64,000 nucleotides of DNA, taken from the NCBI GenBank assembly GCA_046154125.1, contig JBJXEJ010000034.1, positions 1-64,000 of the forward strand. The letters are read 5' to 3'. Of this stretch, positions 39,179 through 46,628 are shown piece by piece. Source of the stretch: PBB1 sp046154125. Its GTDB lineage: Bacteria; Pseudomonadota; Gammaproteobacteria; Burkholderiales; Burkholderiaceae_C. The first letter of the stretch is position 1; each line of letters opens with the position of its first letter. A model generated the notes under the pieces. It was not told the DNA's origin and ran no database searches. It was given only the letters and a program-made list of their open reading frames with translations. Made by a program: the position numbers and the translations under genes.

Positions 39179-39865
39179 TCAGGCGGACAGGAATCGGTAG
39201 AAATTGCGCAGCATCGCGGCGGTGGCACCCCAGATGAAATGGCACTTCGGCGACCCGTCGGCCGCCTGCGTCTGCCACGTCATCGACAGGAACTCGCGCG
39301 CCTCGTCGCCCTCGCCCACCGCATGGCGCCGATGGTGGGCCGGCGACATCAGAAAGGCCAATGGCACCTCGAACACCTCGGCGACCTCGAACGGATCGAT
39401 GCGCAGCGTGAAGCCGGGTTGCACCAGGGCGACGACCGGCGTGACGATGTAGCTGGTGACGGTGGTGTAGGTCGGCAGCGTACCGAGCACCTGGACGAAA
39501 TCGGGCACGAGGCCGATCTCTTCGTGCGCTTCACGCAGCGCCGTGGCGACGGCTGTCGCGTCGTTCGATTCGGCGCGTCCACCGGGAAAGCTGATCTGGC
39601 CAGGGTGATTGCTGAGGTGATCGGCGCGGCGGGTGAGCAGCACGGTGACCTCGCCGTCACGCAGGACCAGCGGCAGGAGCACAGAAGCGTGCACTGGTGC
39701 CCGCAGGCCCATCCTCCGCTCGACCACGAGTTCCGGCTGCCAGACGGGCGCGCACTCGAAGCGCTCGCGCAAGGCGCGCGCAGACAGCCGATCGATAGGC
39801 ACGGCCGGCAGGTGATCGTCGATCGCCAGCCCCGGCAACTGCTGCGGGTCGAAGCTCAGCGGCAT
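39179..39865 (-). CDS. NUDIX CoA pyrophosphatase
   Basis: 228 residues. LLTRRADHLSNHPGQISFPGGR is the extended motif that marks CoA-pyrophosphatase NUDIX enzymes, and it leads into the NUDIX box ending ALREAHEEIGL. These enzymes split CoA and its derivatives into 3',5'-ADP and phosphopantetheine, using magnesium or manganese. The start is the ATG giving MPLSFDPQQ; the longer frame would run into rplS. It lies downstream of rplS but beyond that gene's terminator. Confidence 0.85.
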   Translation of the reverse strand: MPLSFDPQQLPGLAIDDHLPAVPIDRLSARALRERFECAPVWQPELVVERRMGLRAPVHASVLLPLVLRDGEVTVLLTRRADHLSNHPGQISFPGGRAESNDATAVATALREAHEEIGLVPDFVQVLGTLPTYTTVTSYIVTPVVALVQPGFTLRIDPFEVAEVFEVPLAFLMSPAHHRRHAVGEGDEAREFLSMTWQTQAADGSPKCHFIWGATAAMLRNFYRFLSA

Positions 39866-39882
39866 GGAGGTCCTCGGAATTG

Positions 39883-39907
39883 AAAAAGCCGCCTCGAAAG
39901 GCGGCTT
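39883..39907 (-). terminator. Terminator after rplS
   Basis: An 8-bp stem (39886-39893 with 39900-39907, AAGCCGCC/GGCGGCTT) with a 6-base loop is followed on the minus strand by a run of five T residues. It ends the rpsP-rimM-trmD-rplS transcript. Confidence 0.88.
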
Positions 39908-39938
39908 GATCGAACGGGCGCTATCGCCGGGAGCCCGC

Positions 39939-40292
39939 TTAAGCGAGCTTCTCCTTGATACGTGCCGACTTGCCCGAGCGCTGGCGCAGGTAGTACAGCT
40001 TGGCGCGACGAACATCACCGCGGCGCTTGACTTCGATCGAAGCGATCAGCGGGCTGTACAGCTGGAAGGTGCGCTCGACGCCTTCGCCGCTGGAGATCTT
40101 GCGGGCGATGAAGCTCGAGTTCAGTCCGCGATTGCGCTTGGCAATCACGACGCCTTCGTAGGCCTGAACGCGCTTGCGGGTGCCTTCGACGACGTTCACG
40201 TTGACGATGACCGTGTCACCCGGCGCAAAAGCGGGGATGGTCTTGTTCAGGCGAGCGATTTCTTCTTGCTCAAGGGTTTGGATCAGGTCCAT
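39939..40292 (-). CDS. rplS: 50S ribosomal protein L19
   Basis: 117 residues. PGDTVIVNVNVVEGTRKRVQAYEGVVIAKRNRG is the L19 core, and RRAKLYYLRQRSGKSARIKEKL is its standard C-terminus. It is the last gene of the trmD operon, 121 bases after trmD, and is followed by a terminator. AGGAG-like GGAGAAACC precedes the ATG. Confidence 0.97.
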   Translation of the reverse strand: MDLIQTLEQEEIARLNKTIPAFAPGDTVIVNVNVVEGTRKRVQAYEGVVIAKRNRGLNSSFIARKISSGEGVERTFQLYSPLIASIEVKRRGDVRRAKLYYLRQRSGKSARIKEKLA

Positions 40293-40413
40293 GGTTTCTC
40301 CGTGTGATCTTGCCCACGCTTGGTGGAGGAATGGGTCCGAACCTGCAGCGTGCTGATGAGAACATCAAATGAACGCAATGCGGCCGGGCGTGGCAGAGGA
40401 TCAGAAAAGCCCT

Positions 40414-41187
40414 CTAGTATACGTCGAGTGCGGCCAGAAATCGCTCGTCTGCAGCACTCAGTCGGTTGGACGCCCTTGCCTCCTCGATCAAGTCCGGTCG
40501 CCGGCGCGCCGTCAGCGCCAGCGACTGCTCCCGGCGCCAGCGGGCGATCTGGCCGTGGTGCCCGGACAACAGCACTGGCGGAATCGGCGTCACGCCGTCT
40601 TCGGTGGTCAGCAATTCGGGGCGACTGTAATGCGGCCCCTCGAGCAGCCCGTCCGAAAAACTGTCCTGCTGGTGCGACTGCGCATCGCCCAGCACGCCGT
40701 CCTGCAACCGCGCCACGGCGTCGAGCAGTGCCAGCGCCGGCAATTCACCGCCGGAGAGCACGAAGTCACCCAGGCTCAGTTCGATGTCGACGTGTCGATC
40801 GAGGAAGCGCTGGTCGATGCCTTCGTAACGGCCGCACAGCAGCACGGCACCCGGGCCGGCGGCGATCTCGCTCACCACCTGCTGGTCGAGCCGGCGGCCG
40901 GTGGGCGTGAAATGGATGACCGGCGCCGGGGTCGCCTCGGCAAGGTCAGACACGCGCGCAGCGCGGACGGCAGCCAGCGCCCGCTCCAGCGGCTCGGCCA
41001 GCAGCACCATGCCGGGCCCGCCACCGTAGGGCCGGTCGTCGACGCGACGGTAGGTGCCGTCGGCGAAGTCGCGCAGCGGCCACAGCCGCACGTCGACCTG
41101 CCCCGACTCGTAGGCACGTCGCGTGATCCCGTGGATCAAGTGCGGCTCGAACAACTCGGGAAACAGCGTGACGACGTCGAATCGCAT
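40414..41187 (-). CDS. trmD: tRNA (guanine-N1)-methyltransferase
   Basis: 257 residues, the SPOUT enzyme that makes m1G37 and prevents frameshifting. MRFDVVTLFPELF is the family start. DRPYGGGPGMVLLAEPL, VLLCGRYEGIDQR (the knot and SAM site) and LSLGDFVLSGGELPAL are all intact. It follows rimM by 19 bases in the rpsP-rimM-trmD-rplS operon. Confidence 0.96.
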   Translation of the reverse strand: MRFDVVTLFPELFEPHLIHGITRRAYESGQVDVRLWPLRDFADGTYRRVDDRPYGGGPGMVLLAEPLERALAAVRAARVSDLAEATPAPVIHFTPTGRRLDQQVVSEIAAGPGAVLLCGRYEGIDQRFLDRHVDIELSLGDFVLSGGELPALALLDAVARLQDGVLGDAQSHQQDSFSDGLLEGPHYSRPELLTTEDGVTPIPPVLLSGHHGQIARWRREQSLALTARRRPDLIEEARASNRLSAADERFLAALDVY

Positions 41188-41206
41188 GGCAGCATCCGCG
41201 CGAGGA

Positions 41207-41830
41207 TCAGTAATCCAGGCCCCAGTCGACGGTGATGCGTCGCTCGGGCAGGCTGACCGCATCGACGAAGGCCGCGACGAACGGGATCAACCGCTGGGCA
41301 GCCTCATCGGTCACGCCGGGTGGCGCAACGCGCAAGACGCTGTGCGGTCCGGTGTCGATCAGGCCGGACACGTCACCCAGGTGTTCACCCTCGCGATTGA
41401 ACACCGACAGCCCGACCAGGTCGACCCAGTAATACTCGTCCGGACCGGCCGTCGGAAAGCTGCCGCGGGAGACGAACACGCGCGCACCGCGCAGTGCCTC
41501 GGCGCCAAGTCGATCGACCACGTCCTGCGCCTGGGCAACGACCACGTCCCCATGCTCCTTGACCGCCATGATCTTCAGCAGCGAAGGCAGTGGCACGGTG
41601 GTGAGATCCACCGCACGCGGCCCGGGAATCTCGGGCGGCTTGAGCAGCCAGCGACGCGAGGAAAACAGCGCCTGCGGATCGGATGAGTAGGCCTTGACCT
41701 TGAACCAGCCCTTGACACCCCAGGCATCCACGATCAGGCCGACCTCGATGGCGTCATCCGGCCAGGACGTCGCATCGACGCCGGAATCAGGCTGGACTGC
41801 CATGCCGGAGTGGGGAGCAGTCATCGACAT
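41207..41830 (-). CDS. rimM: 16S rRNA processing protein RimM
   Basis: 207 residues. The N-terminal RimM domain begins IEVGLIVDAWGVKGWFKVKAYS (about 30-52). The C-terminal PRC-barrel has YYWVDLVGLSVFNREGEHLGDVSGLIDTG and the usual LIPFV ending near the C-terminus. RimM binds S19 and aids 30S head maturation. The start is uncertain among a GTG and two ATGs at the front; I use the first ATG. No strong ribosome binding site is visible. Confidence 0.9.
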   Translation of the reverse strand: MSMTAPHSGMAVQPDSGVDATSWPDDAIEVGLIVDAWGVKGWFKVKAYSSDPQALFSSRRWLLKPPEIPGPRAVDLTTVPLPSLLKIMAVKEHGDVVVAQAQDVVDRLGAEALRGARVFVSRGSFPTAGPDEYYWVDLVGLSVFNREGEHLGDVSGLIDTGPHSVLRVAPPGVTDEAAQRLIPFVAAFVDAVSLPERRITVDWGLDY

Positions 41831-41877
41831 CGGCGGCACCGTCGCGGGGGCGAGGCGACCGCCGGGTCGGCATTCAC

Positions 41878-42129
41878 TCAGGCCGTGACGGCCTTGGCCT
41901 GCTCGACGAGACGGGCGACCGTCGGCGACAGCTGGGCACCGGTGCCGGTCCAGTAGGCGATGCGGTCGAAGGCGACGCGCAAAGGCTGCTCGGCCCCGGA
42001 AGCAACCGGGTTGTAGAACCCGACGCGTTCGATGAAGCGCCCGTCACGACGGACACGCGAGTCGGCCACGACGATGTTGAAGAAAGGACGCTTTTTGGCG
42101 CCGCCACGAGACAGTCGAATCACAACCAC
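41878..42129 (-). CDS. rpsP: 30S ribosomal protein S16
   Basis: 83 residues from a GTG start, reading M-V-V-I-R-L-S-R-G-G, the family N-terminus. AAGGA lies about 8 bases upstream and decides the start; the longer ATG-initiated frame covers the leader and is not conserved. DSRVRRDGRFIERVGFYNP is the S16 signature. It is the first gene of the trmD operon. Confidence 0.95.
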   Translation of the reverse strand: MVVIRLSRGGAKKRPFFNIVVADSRVRRDGRFIERVGFYNPVASGAEQPLRVAFDRIAYWTGTGAQLSPTVARLVEQAKAVTA

Positions 42130-42312
42130 GATGTTTCCTTGAATGATGGGTTGCCCGCCGCATCCGGGAGACACTCCGGTCGAGCAGAACAGAAATCTGC
42201 GGCCATCGGGCCGCAACAAGATCAGTGCCGTAGATACGCTGACCCGCCTCGACCTCCAGCAAGACTGGAGGCAACGGAGGCAAGACAGCCGTCACGTGAA
42301 CTCTCGATTGTA
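42130..42312 (-). promoter_or_regulatory. Promoter candidate and structured leader of rpsP
   Basis: A TACAAT hexamer (42312-42307, minus strand) would give a leader of roughly 170 bases before the rpsP GTG. The leader holds two stable hairpins: CCTCCAG/CTGGAGG with a 5-base loop (42253-42271) and TGCGGCC/GGCCGCA with a 4-base loop (42198-42215). The region has no coding frame of its own. An RNA-level control of the operon is possible but unproven. Confidence 0.4.
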
Positions 42313-42434
42313 AACTGTGCATTCCATGAATTCACAACACCGTGACCTCGCACCTGCCGATACGCCCCTGCGCTGCGCACCCACCGCCCTGCCGACTGTC
42401 GCCGCCATGACCGTTCCGAGCGCGCGGGGCGCCT
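42313..42434. other. Unassigned stretch upstream of the GNAT remnant
   Basis: No intact gene. The plus-strand frame starting near 42326 is short and not conserved in character. A segment reading L-R-C-A-P-T-A-L-P-T-V is faintly like the N-terminus of phosphinothricin-type acetyltransferases, so this may be the decayed front of the broken gene that follows; this is a guess. Confidence 0.25.
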
Positions 42435-42730
42435 CGTGTCTGTCTCGGGGACTCGGTAAGCCTGTCGCCCGAGCACCAGGGGAGTGGCATCGGCCGTAGC
42501 TGCTGGCCAAGCTGAGCAGCTACGGCGCAGCCGGCGGCGCGACGCAGATGCTGGCGGTGATCGGCGATGTCGCAAATGCCGGCTCGATCGCGCTGCACCG
42601 CGCGCTGGGTTTTGAACCAGCCGGTGAGCTCGAGGCGGTCGGCAGGAAATTCGACCGCTGGCTGGATGCGGTACCGATGCGACGACCGCTGGGCCCGGGA
42701 CACACATTCCCCGAACGAAAGAACGAATGA
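42435..42730 (+). pseudogene. GNAT (phosphinothricin acetyltransferase-type) remnant, frameshifted
   Basis: Only the C-terminal half of a GNAT acetyltransferase is recognisable. One frame reads DSVSLSPEHQGSGIGR (42450-42497), the acetyl-CoA-binding R/Q-x-x-G-x-G/A loop of the family. The homology then continues one frame over as LLAKLSSYGAAGG and MLAVIGDVANAGSIALH, with RALGF and KFDRWLDAVPM near the end (42500-42730). A single missing base between 42497 and 42500 explains the switch and creates a TAG. The N-terminal 80 or so residues are absent. The stop overlaps the next start (ATGA), which suggests the intact ancestor was coupled to the TM2-like gene. Confidence 0.75.
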
Positions 42731-43242
42731 CCTCACCTGAATCACGAGCCGGTTCCGCAACTTACAAATCGAAGACGCTCGCCACCTGGATCGCCATCGT
42801 CGGCGGCTGCCTCGGCTTGCACCGCTTCTACCTGCACGGGGTACGTGACCTGCCCGGTTGGCTGCATCCGCTGCCGGCACTGGTGGGCCTGTATGGTGTT
42901 CAACGGGCCCGATTGCTCGGCCAGGACGATCACCTTGCGTGGGTGCTGATGCCGCTGCTGGGTTGCACGATCGTCGCCGGAATGCTCGCGGCGATCGTCT
43001 ACGGACTGACCAGCGATGAGCGCTGGCACGCCCGCTTCAACGCATCGCGTGCCGGTCCGAACAGCGGTTGGGGCGCGGTCCTCGGCGCAATCCTGGCACT
43101 GCTGGTAGGAGGCGTCGTGTTGATGGCGACCATTGCGTTCGCGGCTCAGCGCTACTTCGAGTACCAGGTCGAATCCGACGCCGCCCGCGTCAGTCAATCT
43201 GCTCGATCGCTTGACCCGCCACTGACGGGAGCAGCGTACTGA
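42727..43242 (+). CDS. Small TM2-like membrane protein
   Basis: 171 residues. YKSKTLATWIAIVGGCLGLHRFYLHG (about 13-38) resembles the TM2 domain, with the G-x-x-G-x-H-x-F-Y pattern. Further hydrophobic segments lie at about 76-95 and 118-138. No catalytic motif is visible and the function is unknown. It starts on the stop of the broken GNAT gene. Its last 53 bases overlap the convergent folK coding region, so either the two share this sequence or this C-terminus is a late extension. Confidence 0.65.
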   Translation: MTSPESRAGSATYKSKTLATWIAIVGGCLGLHRFYLHGVRDLPGWLHPLPALVGLYGVQRARLLGQDDHLAWVLMPLLGCTIVAGMLAAIVYGLTSDERWHARFNASRAGPNSGWGAVLGAILALLVGGVVLMATIAFAAQRYFEYQVESDAARVSQSARSLDPPLTGAAY

Positions 43243-43672
43243 CCGGACCTCGACCGGGAATCACTGCGTCGGGCTTCAGCGCCGCCAGTGGCTGAAGGAC
43301 AAAGGCCCGCTCGTGCATGCGCGGATGCGGAACGGTGAGTTTCGGTGTCGCTATCGATTGCTCGCCATACAGCAGCACATCGAGGTCCAGGGTGCGCGGT
43401 GCGTTGCGGTAGGGTCGCTCGCGCCCGTGTGCCAGTTCGATCCGCTGCAGCGCTTCCAGCAGCGCCTGCGGCGACAGCGTGGTCTCAAAGCAGGCGACGG
43501 CGTTCAGATAGTCGGGGCCGCTCGAATCGATCGGCGCGGTCCGGAACCAACTTGAGCATCGGTGCCGGCGGGTTTCGGGCAACTGCTGCAACTCAGCGTA
43601 AGCGGCGGCCAACTCCGCGCGAGCATCGCCCAGGTTGGCACCCAGGCCGATGTAGACGAGCGTCTCGATCAC
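43190..43672 (-). CDS. folK: HPPK: 6-hydroxymethyl-dihydropterin pyrophosphokinase
   Basis: 160 residues from a GTG start that overlaps the pcnB stop (GTGA). VYIGLGANLGDARAEL opens the family, and SSWFRTAPID follows. GRERPYRNAPRTLDLDVLLYG carries the catalytic and magnesium-binding R-x-x-x-R and D-x-D, and PHPRMHERAFVLQPL is the closing signature. It transfers pyrophosphate from ATP to the pterin in folate synthesis. It is the last gene of hda-HAD-pcnB-folK, and its 3' end overlaps the convergent TM2-like gene. Confidence 0.93.
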   Translation of the reverse strand: MIETLVYIGLGANLGDARAELAAAYAELQQLPETRRHRCSSWFRTAPIDSSGPDYLNAVACFETTLSPQALLEALQRIELAHGRERPYRNAPRTLDLDVLLYGEQSIATPKLTVPHPRMHERAFVLQPLAALKPDAVIPGRGPVSTLLPSVAGQAIEQID

Positions 43673-45216
43673 ACCGCTTCGGCATTGCCGTCGGCCGGAG
43701 CCGCACTGCCCGCATCGGCCGGTTTGCGGCGGCGACGGCGGCGCTTCTTGGCCGGATCGGCGAGCGGGGGGGCTTCGCCCACCACGGCGGGAGAGCGCGA
43801 CTGAGCGCTTCGCTTGCCGTCCTGCACCTTGGCGTCGTCCATCAGGCGAATGCGCTCGTCCTCGTCGGCCAGAGAGAAATCCTCCCACCACCGGGCGAGT
43901 TCGTCAGGCGCTTCGCCCGCGTCGGCACGCAGGCGCAGGAAGTCGAAGCCGGCGCGAAATCGCGGCTGCTCGACCAGGCTGAACGGCGCATTGCCGGTGC
44001 GGCGCTCGAAACGCGGCTGCATCAGCCAGATCTCGCGCATGTCGCCGCCGAGCTTGCCGCGGCCGGAGATGTCGCCGATGCGCGCGTCGAAGATAGCCTC
44101 CACCGCCTGCTGCAGCGCCGGGAAGGTCGGTTCGCCCTGCTTCTTCAGGCGATCCCATTGCAGCTGCACATCGTGCCAGAACATGCACGCCAGCATGAAG
44201 CTGGGCGCCACAGGCTTGCCTTCGGAGACGCGTCGATCGGTGTCGGCCATCGCCAGCCCGACGAACTTGCGGTGCGCCGCACTGCCCCGGCTCTCGTCGA
44301 GCAGCGTGTCGAGCACCGGGAAAGTACCTTGGTGCAGGCCCTGCTTGCGCAACTCGTCGATGCTGGCCAGCGAGTGCCCGGTCTGAAGCAGCTTGATCAT
44401 CTCGTCGAACAGGCGCGACGGGGGCACGTTTTCCAGCAGCGTCGACATGGCCTGAATGGGCGAGCGCGTCTTCGGCTCGATCTCGAACCCCAGCTTGGCT
44501 GCAAAGCGCACCGCGCGGATGATTCGCACCGGATCTTCGCGGTAGCGGATTTCCGGGTCGCCGATCATGCGCAGCAGTTTCTTCTTTGCATCCTTGATGC
44601 CACCGTGATAGTCGACGACGACCTCGCGAACCGGGTCGTAGTACATCGCATTGACAGTGAAGTCGCGCCGCGCTGCATCCTCGATCTGCGGGCCCCAGAC
44701 GTTGTCGCGCAACACGCGGCCTTCGGCATCGACGACGTGACTGGCGCTCGCGTCGCGGCCGCCCCGTTCGCCTTTCAGCGTCTTCTCGTTGCCAGTGGTC
44801 TGCTCGGCGGCCGCCGGATCCATCAGCGCGCGGAAGGTCGAGACCTCGATCACCTCGCTCAGGCCCCGGTCCTGACGCCCACGACCGAACACCACATGCA
44901 CGATACGAAAACGCCGCCCGATGATGAAGGCGCGCCGGAACAGCGACTTGACCTGCTCCGGGGTCGCATTTGTCGCGACGTCGAAGTCCTTCGGACGCAG
45001 GCCGAGCAGCAGATCGCGCACGGCACCGCCGACGATGTACGCCTCGAAGCCTCCGTCTACCAGCGTCTGCACCACCTTGGATGCGCGCTCGTCGACCAGC
45101 CCCGGGTCGATCTGGTGCTCGCTCTTGGGGACCTCGACCCGCTTGCCGAGCGATGAGGTTACAGCGGTCTTCTTCGCGGGCTTGCCCAGCAACTTGTCGA
45201 GAAACTTCTTGATCAT
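43669..45216 (-). CDS. pcnB: Poly(A) polymerase I
   Basis: 515 residues. The class II nucleotidyltransferase head domain shows YIVGGAVRDLLLGLRPKDFDVATNA, with the G-G and catalytic D-x-D. RDFTVNAMYYDP and DPVRIIRAVRFAAKLGFEIEP are CCA-adding/poly(A) polymerase signatures. The basic tail (KKRRRRRRKP, about 490-500) is typical of PcnB and distinguishes it from the tRNA CCA enzyme. It adds 3' poly(A) tails that mark RNA for decay. The start overlaps the HAD-gene stop (ATGA). Confidence 0.92.
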   Translation of the reverse strand: MIKKFLDKLLGKPAKKTAVTSSLGKRVEVPKSEHQIDPGLVDERASKVVQTLVDGGFEAYIVGGAVRDLLLGLRPKDFDVATNATPEQVKSLFRRAFIIGRRFRIVHVVFGRGRQDRGLSEVIEVSTFRALMDPAAAEQTTGNEKTLKGERGGRDASASHVVDAEGRVLRDNVWGPQIEDAARRDFTVNAMYYDPVREVVVDYHGGIKDAKKKLLRMIGDPEIRYREDPVRIIRAVRFAAKLGFEIEPKTRSPIQAMSTLLENVPPSRLFDEMIKLLQTGHSLASIDELRKQGLHQGTFPVLDTLLDESRGSAAHRKFVGLAMADTDRRVSEGKPVAPSFMLACMFWHDVQLQWDRLKKQGEPTFPALQQAVEAIFDARIGDISGRGKLGGDMREIWLMQPRFERRTGNAPFSLVEQPRFRAGFDFLRLRADAGEAPDELARWWEDFSLADEDERIRLMDDAKVQDGKRSAQSRSPAVVGEAPPLADPAKKRRRRRRKPADAGSAAPADGNAEAV

Positions 45217-45881
45217 GTGAACAGGTTCAGAGTGCGCCAGCCACGCTCGGTGGCGACCGACAGCAGCGCAGGAGACGGATTGGTCGCCACCGGATCGGTT
45301 GCCTTTTCGAGCAAGGGAAGGTCGTTGAGCGAATCGCTGTAGGCAGAGATGCGCTCGCAGTCGGCCCACGAAAGACCCTGCTCGCCCAGCCACTCCTCGA
45401 CGCGTCGGACCTTGCCCTCCCGATAACTCGGAGTTCCCTTGATTCGGCCGCTGATGCTACCGCGAGCATCCCGTTCGAGCCGGACGGCGATCAGCGCATC
45501 GATGCCGAACGCCGCTGCGATGGGTGCTGTGACGAATTCGTTGGTCGCAGTGACCAGCACCACCCGGTCCCCCAAAGCCTGATGGCAGCGCACCAGATCG
45601 CGGGCACTGTCGCGCAACTGGGGCTCGATGACGCGCTGCATGAAGAGGCGATGGGCCGCAGCCAGCTCATCAGCCGAACGTTCCCGCAGCGGCCGCGTGG
45701 CGAACTCGATGTAGCCGTGCACGTCGAGTTGCCCGGCCTGGTACTGCGCGAAGAACGCGTCGTTGACGCGCCGGAAACTGGGTTCATCCACCCACCCGAG
45801 AGAGATCACGAATTCGCCCCAGGCGTGGTCCGAGTCCAGCGGAAGCAAGGTGTCGTCGAGATCGAACAGACAGAGGTTCAC
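45213..45881 (-). CDS. HAD-superfamily phosphatase (IB subfamily)
   Basis: 222 residues. Motif I is CLFDLDDTLLPLDSD with the nucleophile D7 and D9, motif II is VVLVTATNEF with its Thr, and motif III/IV is ISAYSDSLNDLPLLEKA. The helical cap and the ending are like those of SerB-type and histidinol-phosphatase-type proteins of subfamily IB. The substrate is unknown. It is coupled by four-base overlaps both to hda upstream and to pcnB downstream, a linkage I recall as conserved in betaproteobacteria. Confidence 0.85.
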   Translation of the reverse strand: MNLCLFDLDDTLLPLDSDHAWGEFVISLGWVDEPSFRRVNDAFFAQYQAGQLDVHGYIEFATRPLRERSADELAAAHRLFMQRVIEPQLRDSARDLVRCHQALGDRVVLVTATNEFVTAPIAAAFGIDALIAVRLERDARGSISGRIKGTPSYREGKVRRVEEWLGEQGLSWADCERISAYSDSLNDLPLLEKATDPVATNPSPALLSVATERGWRTLNLFT

Positions 45882-46570
45882 AGCAGATTTCCGGTGAGAC
45901 CGTCGTCAGACGCTTCGGCGAGCATCTGGCGCAACAGGGGCACGGTGATGGCGCGTTTGTGCACCATCGCGAATTCATCGAGTCGATCCAGCTGGGTCAT
46001 CAGGTGCTTCATGTCGCGGGCGTGGCGATGCAGCAGGTGATCGATCACCTCGTCCGACAGGAACAGGCCTCGGCCATCGGCCTCGCGCCGCAAGGCCCCG
46101 CGCGACTCGGCCTCGGACAAGGGCTGTACCGCCATGACATGGCCCCAGCCGAGACGCGAGCGGAGGTCATCGCGCAAAGGGAGATCGACGGGCGGAAGCC
46201 GCCCTGCCGCGACCAGCGGTGTCGCGTGCGTGGCCGCCTCGACGAACAGCGCGAATGCCGCGTGCTGCTGTTCCGCGTCGAAGGCATCGCATCCGTCGAG
46301 CACGACCAGGCTCCAGGTGTCGTCATGAACCCAGGGGGCGGGATCCAAGGGACCGAACCAGCCGACTCGGCCGCCCTGGGAATGCACCTCATGAGCCAGT
46401 GCGCGAAGGAGATGCGTCTTGCCACTGCCTTGCGGTCCCCACAGATACAGCGGCGCGGCACGAGCACCCGCGTCGCGCAGTTGGGCCAGCACCATGGCGT
46501 TGCCACCTGTGATGAAAGTGTCGAAAGTTGGCGAGCTGCCAGACGCGATGAGCAACGGAATCTGCTTCAT
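45878..46570 (-). CDS. hda: DnaA-related regulatory protein Hda
   Basis: 230 residues, a short AAA+ protein homologous to the DnaA ATPase domain. K-Q-I-P-L-L-I at the N-terminus resembles the beta-clamp-binding motif of Hda. Walker A is WGPQGSGKTHLL (K51), Walker B-like is VVLDGCDAFD, and the box VII/sensor 2 arginines lie in RDDLRSRLGWGHV. With the sliding clamp, Hda stimulates DnaA-ATP hydrolysis and limits re-initiation. The start was set at the ATG giving the clamp motif. It leads a four-gene overlapped chain. Confidence 0.87.
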   Translation of the reverse strand: MKQIPLLIASGSSPTFDTFITGGNAMVLAQLRDAGARAAPLYLWGPQGSGKTHLLRALAHEVHSQGGRVGWFGPLDPAPWVHDDTWSLVVLDGCDAFDAEQQHAAFALFVEAATHATPLVAAGRLPPVDLPLRDDLRSRLGWGHVMAVQPLSEAESRGALRREADGRGLFLSDEVIDHLLHRHARDMKHLMTQLDRLDEFAMVHKRAITVPLLRQMLAEASDDGLTGNLL

Positions 46571-46628
46571 GGCGCGCGGCCCCACGTGATCGTCAGCGCC
46601 CGCCTGCACCGGGACACCCACACCCGCT

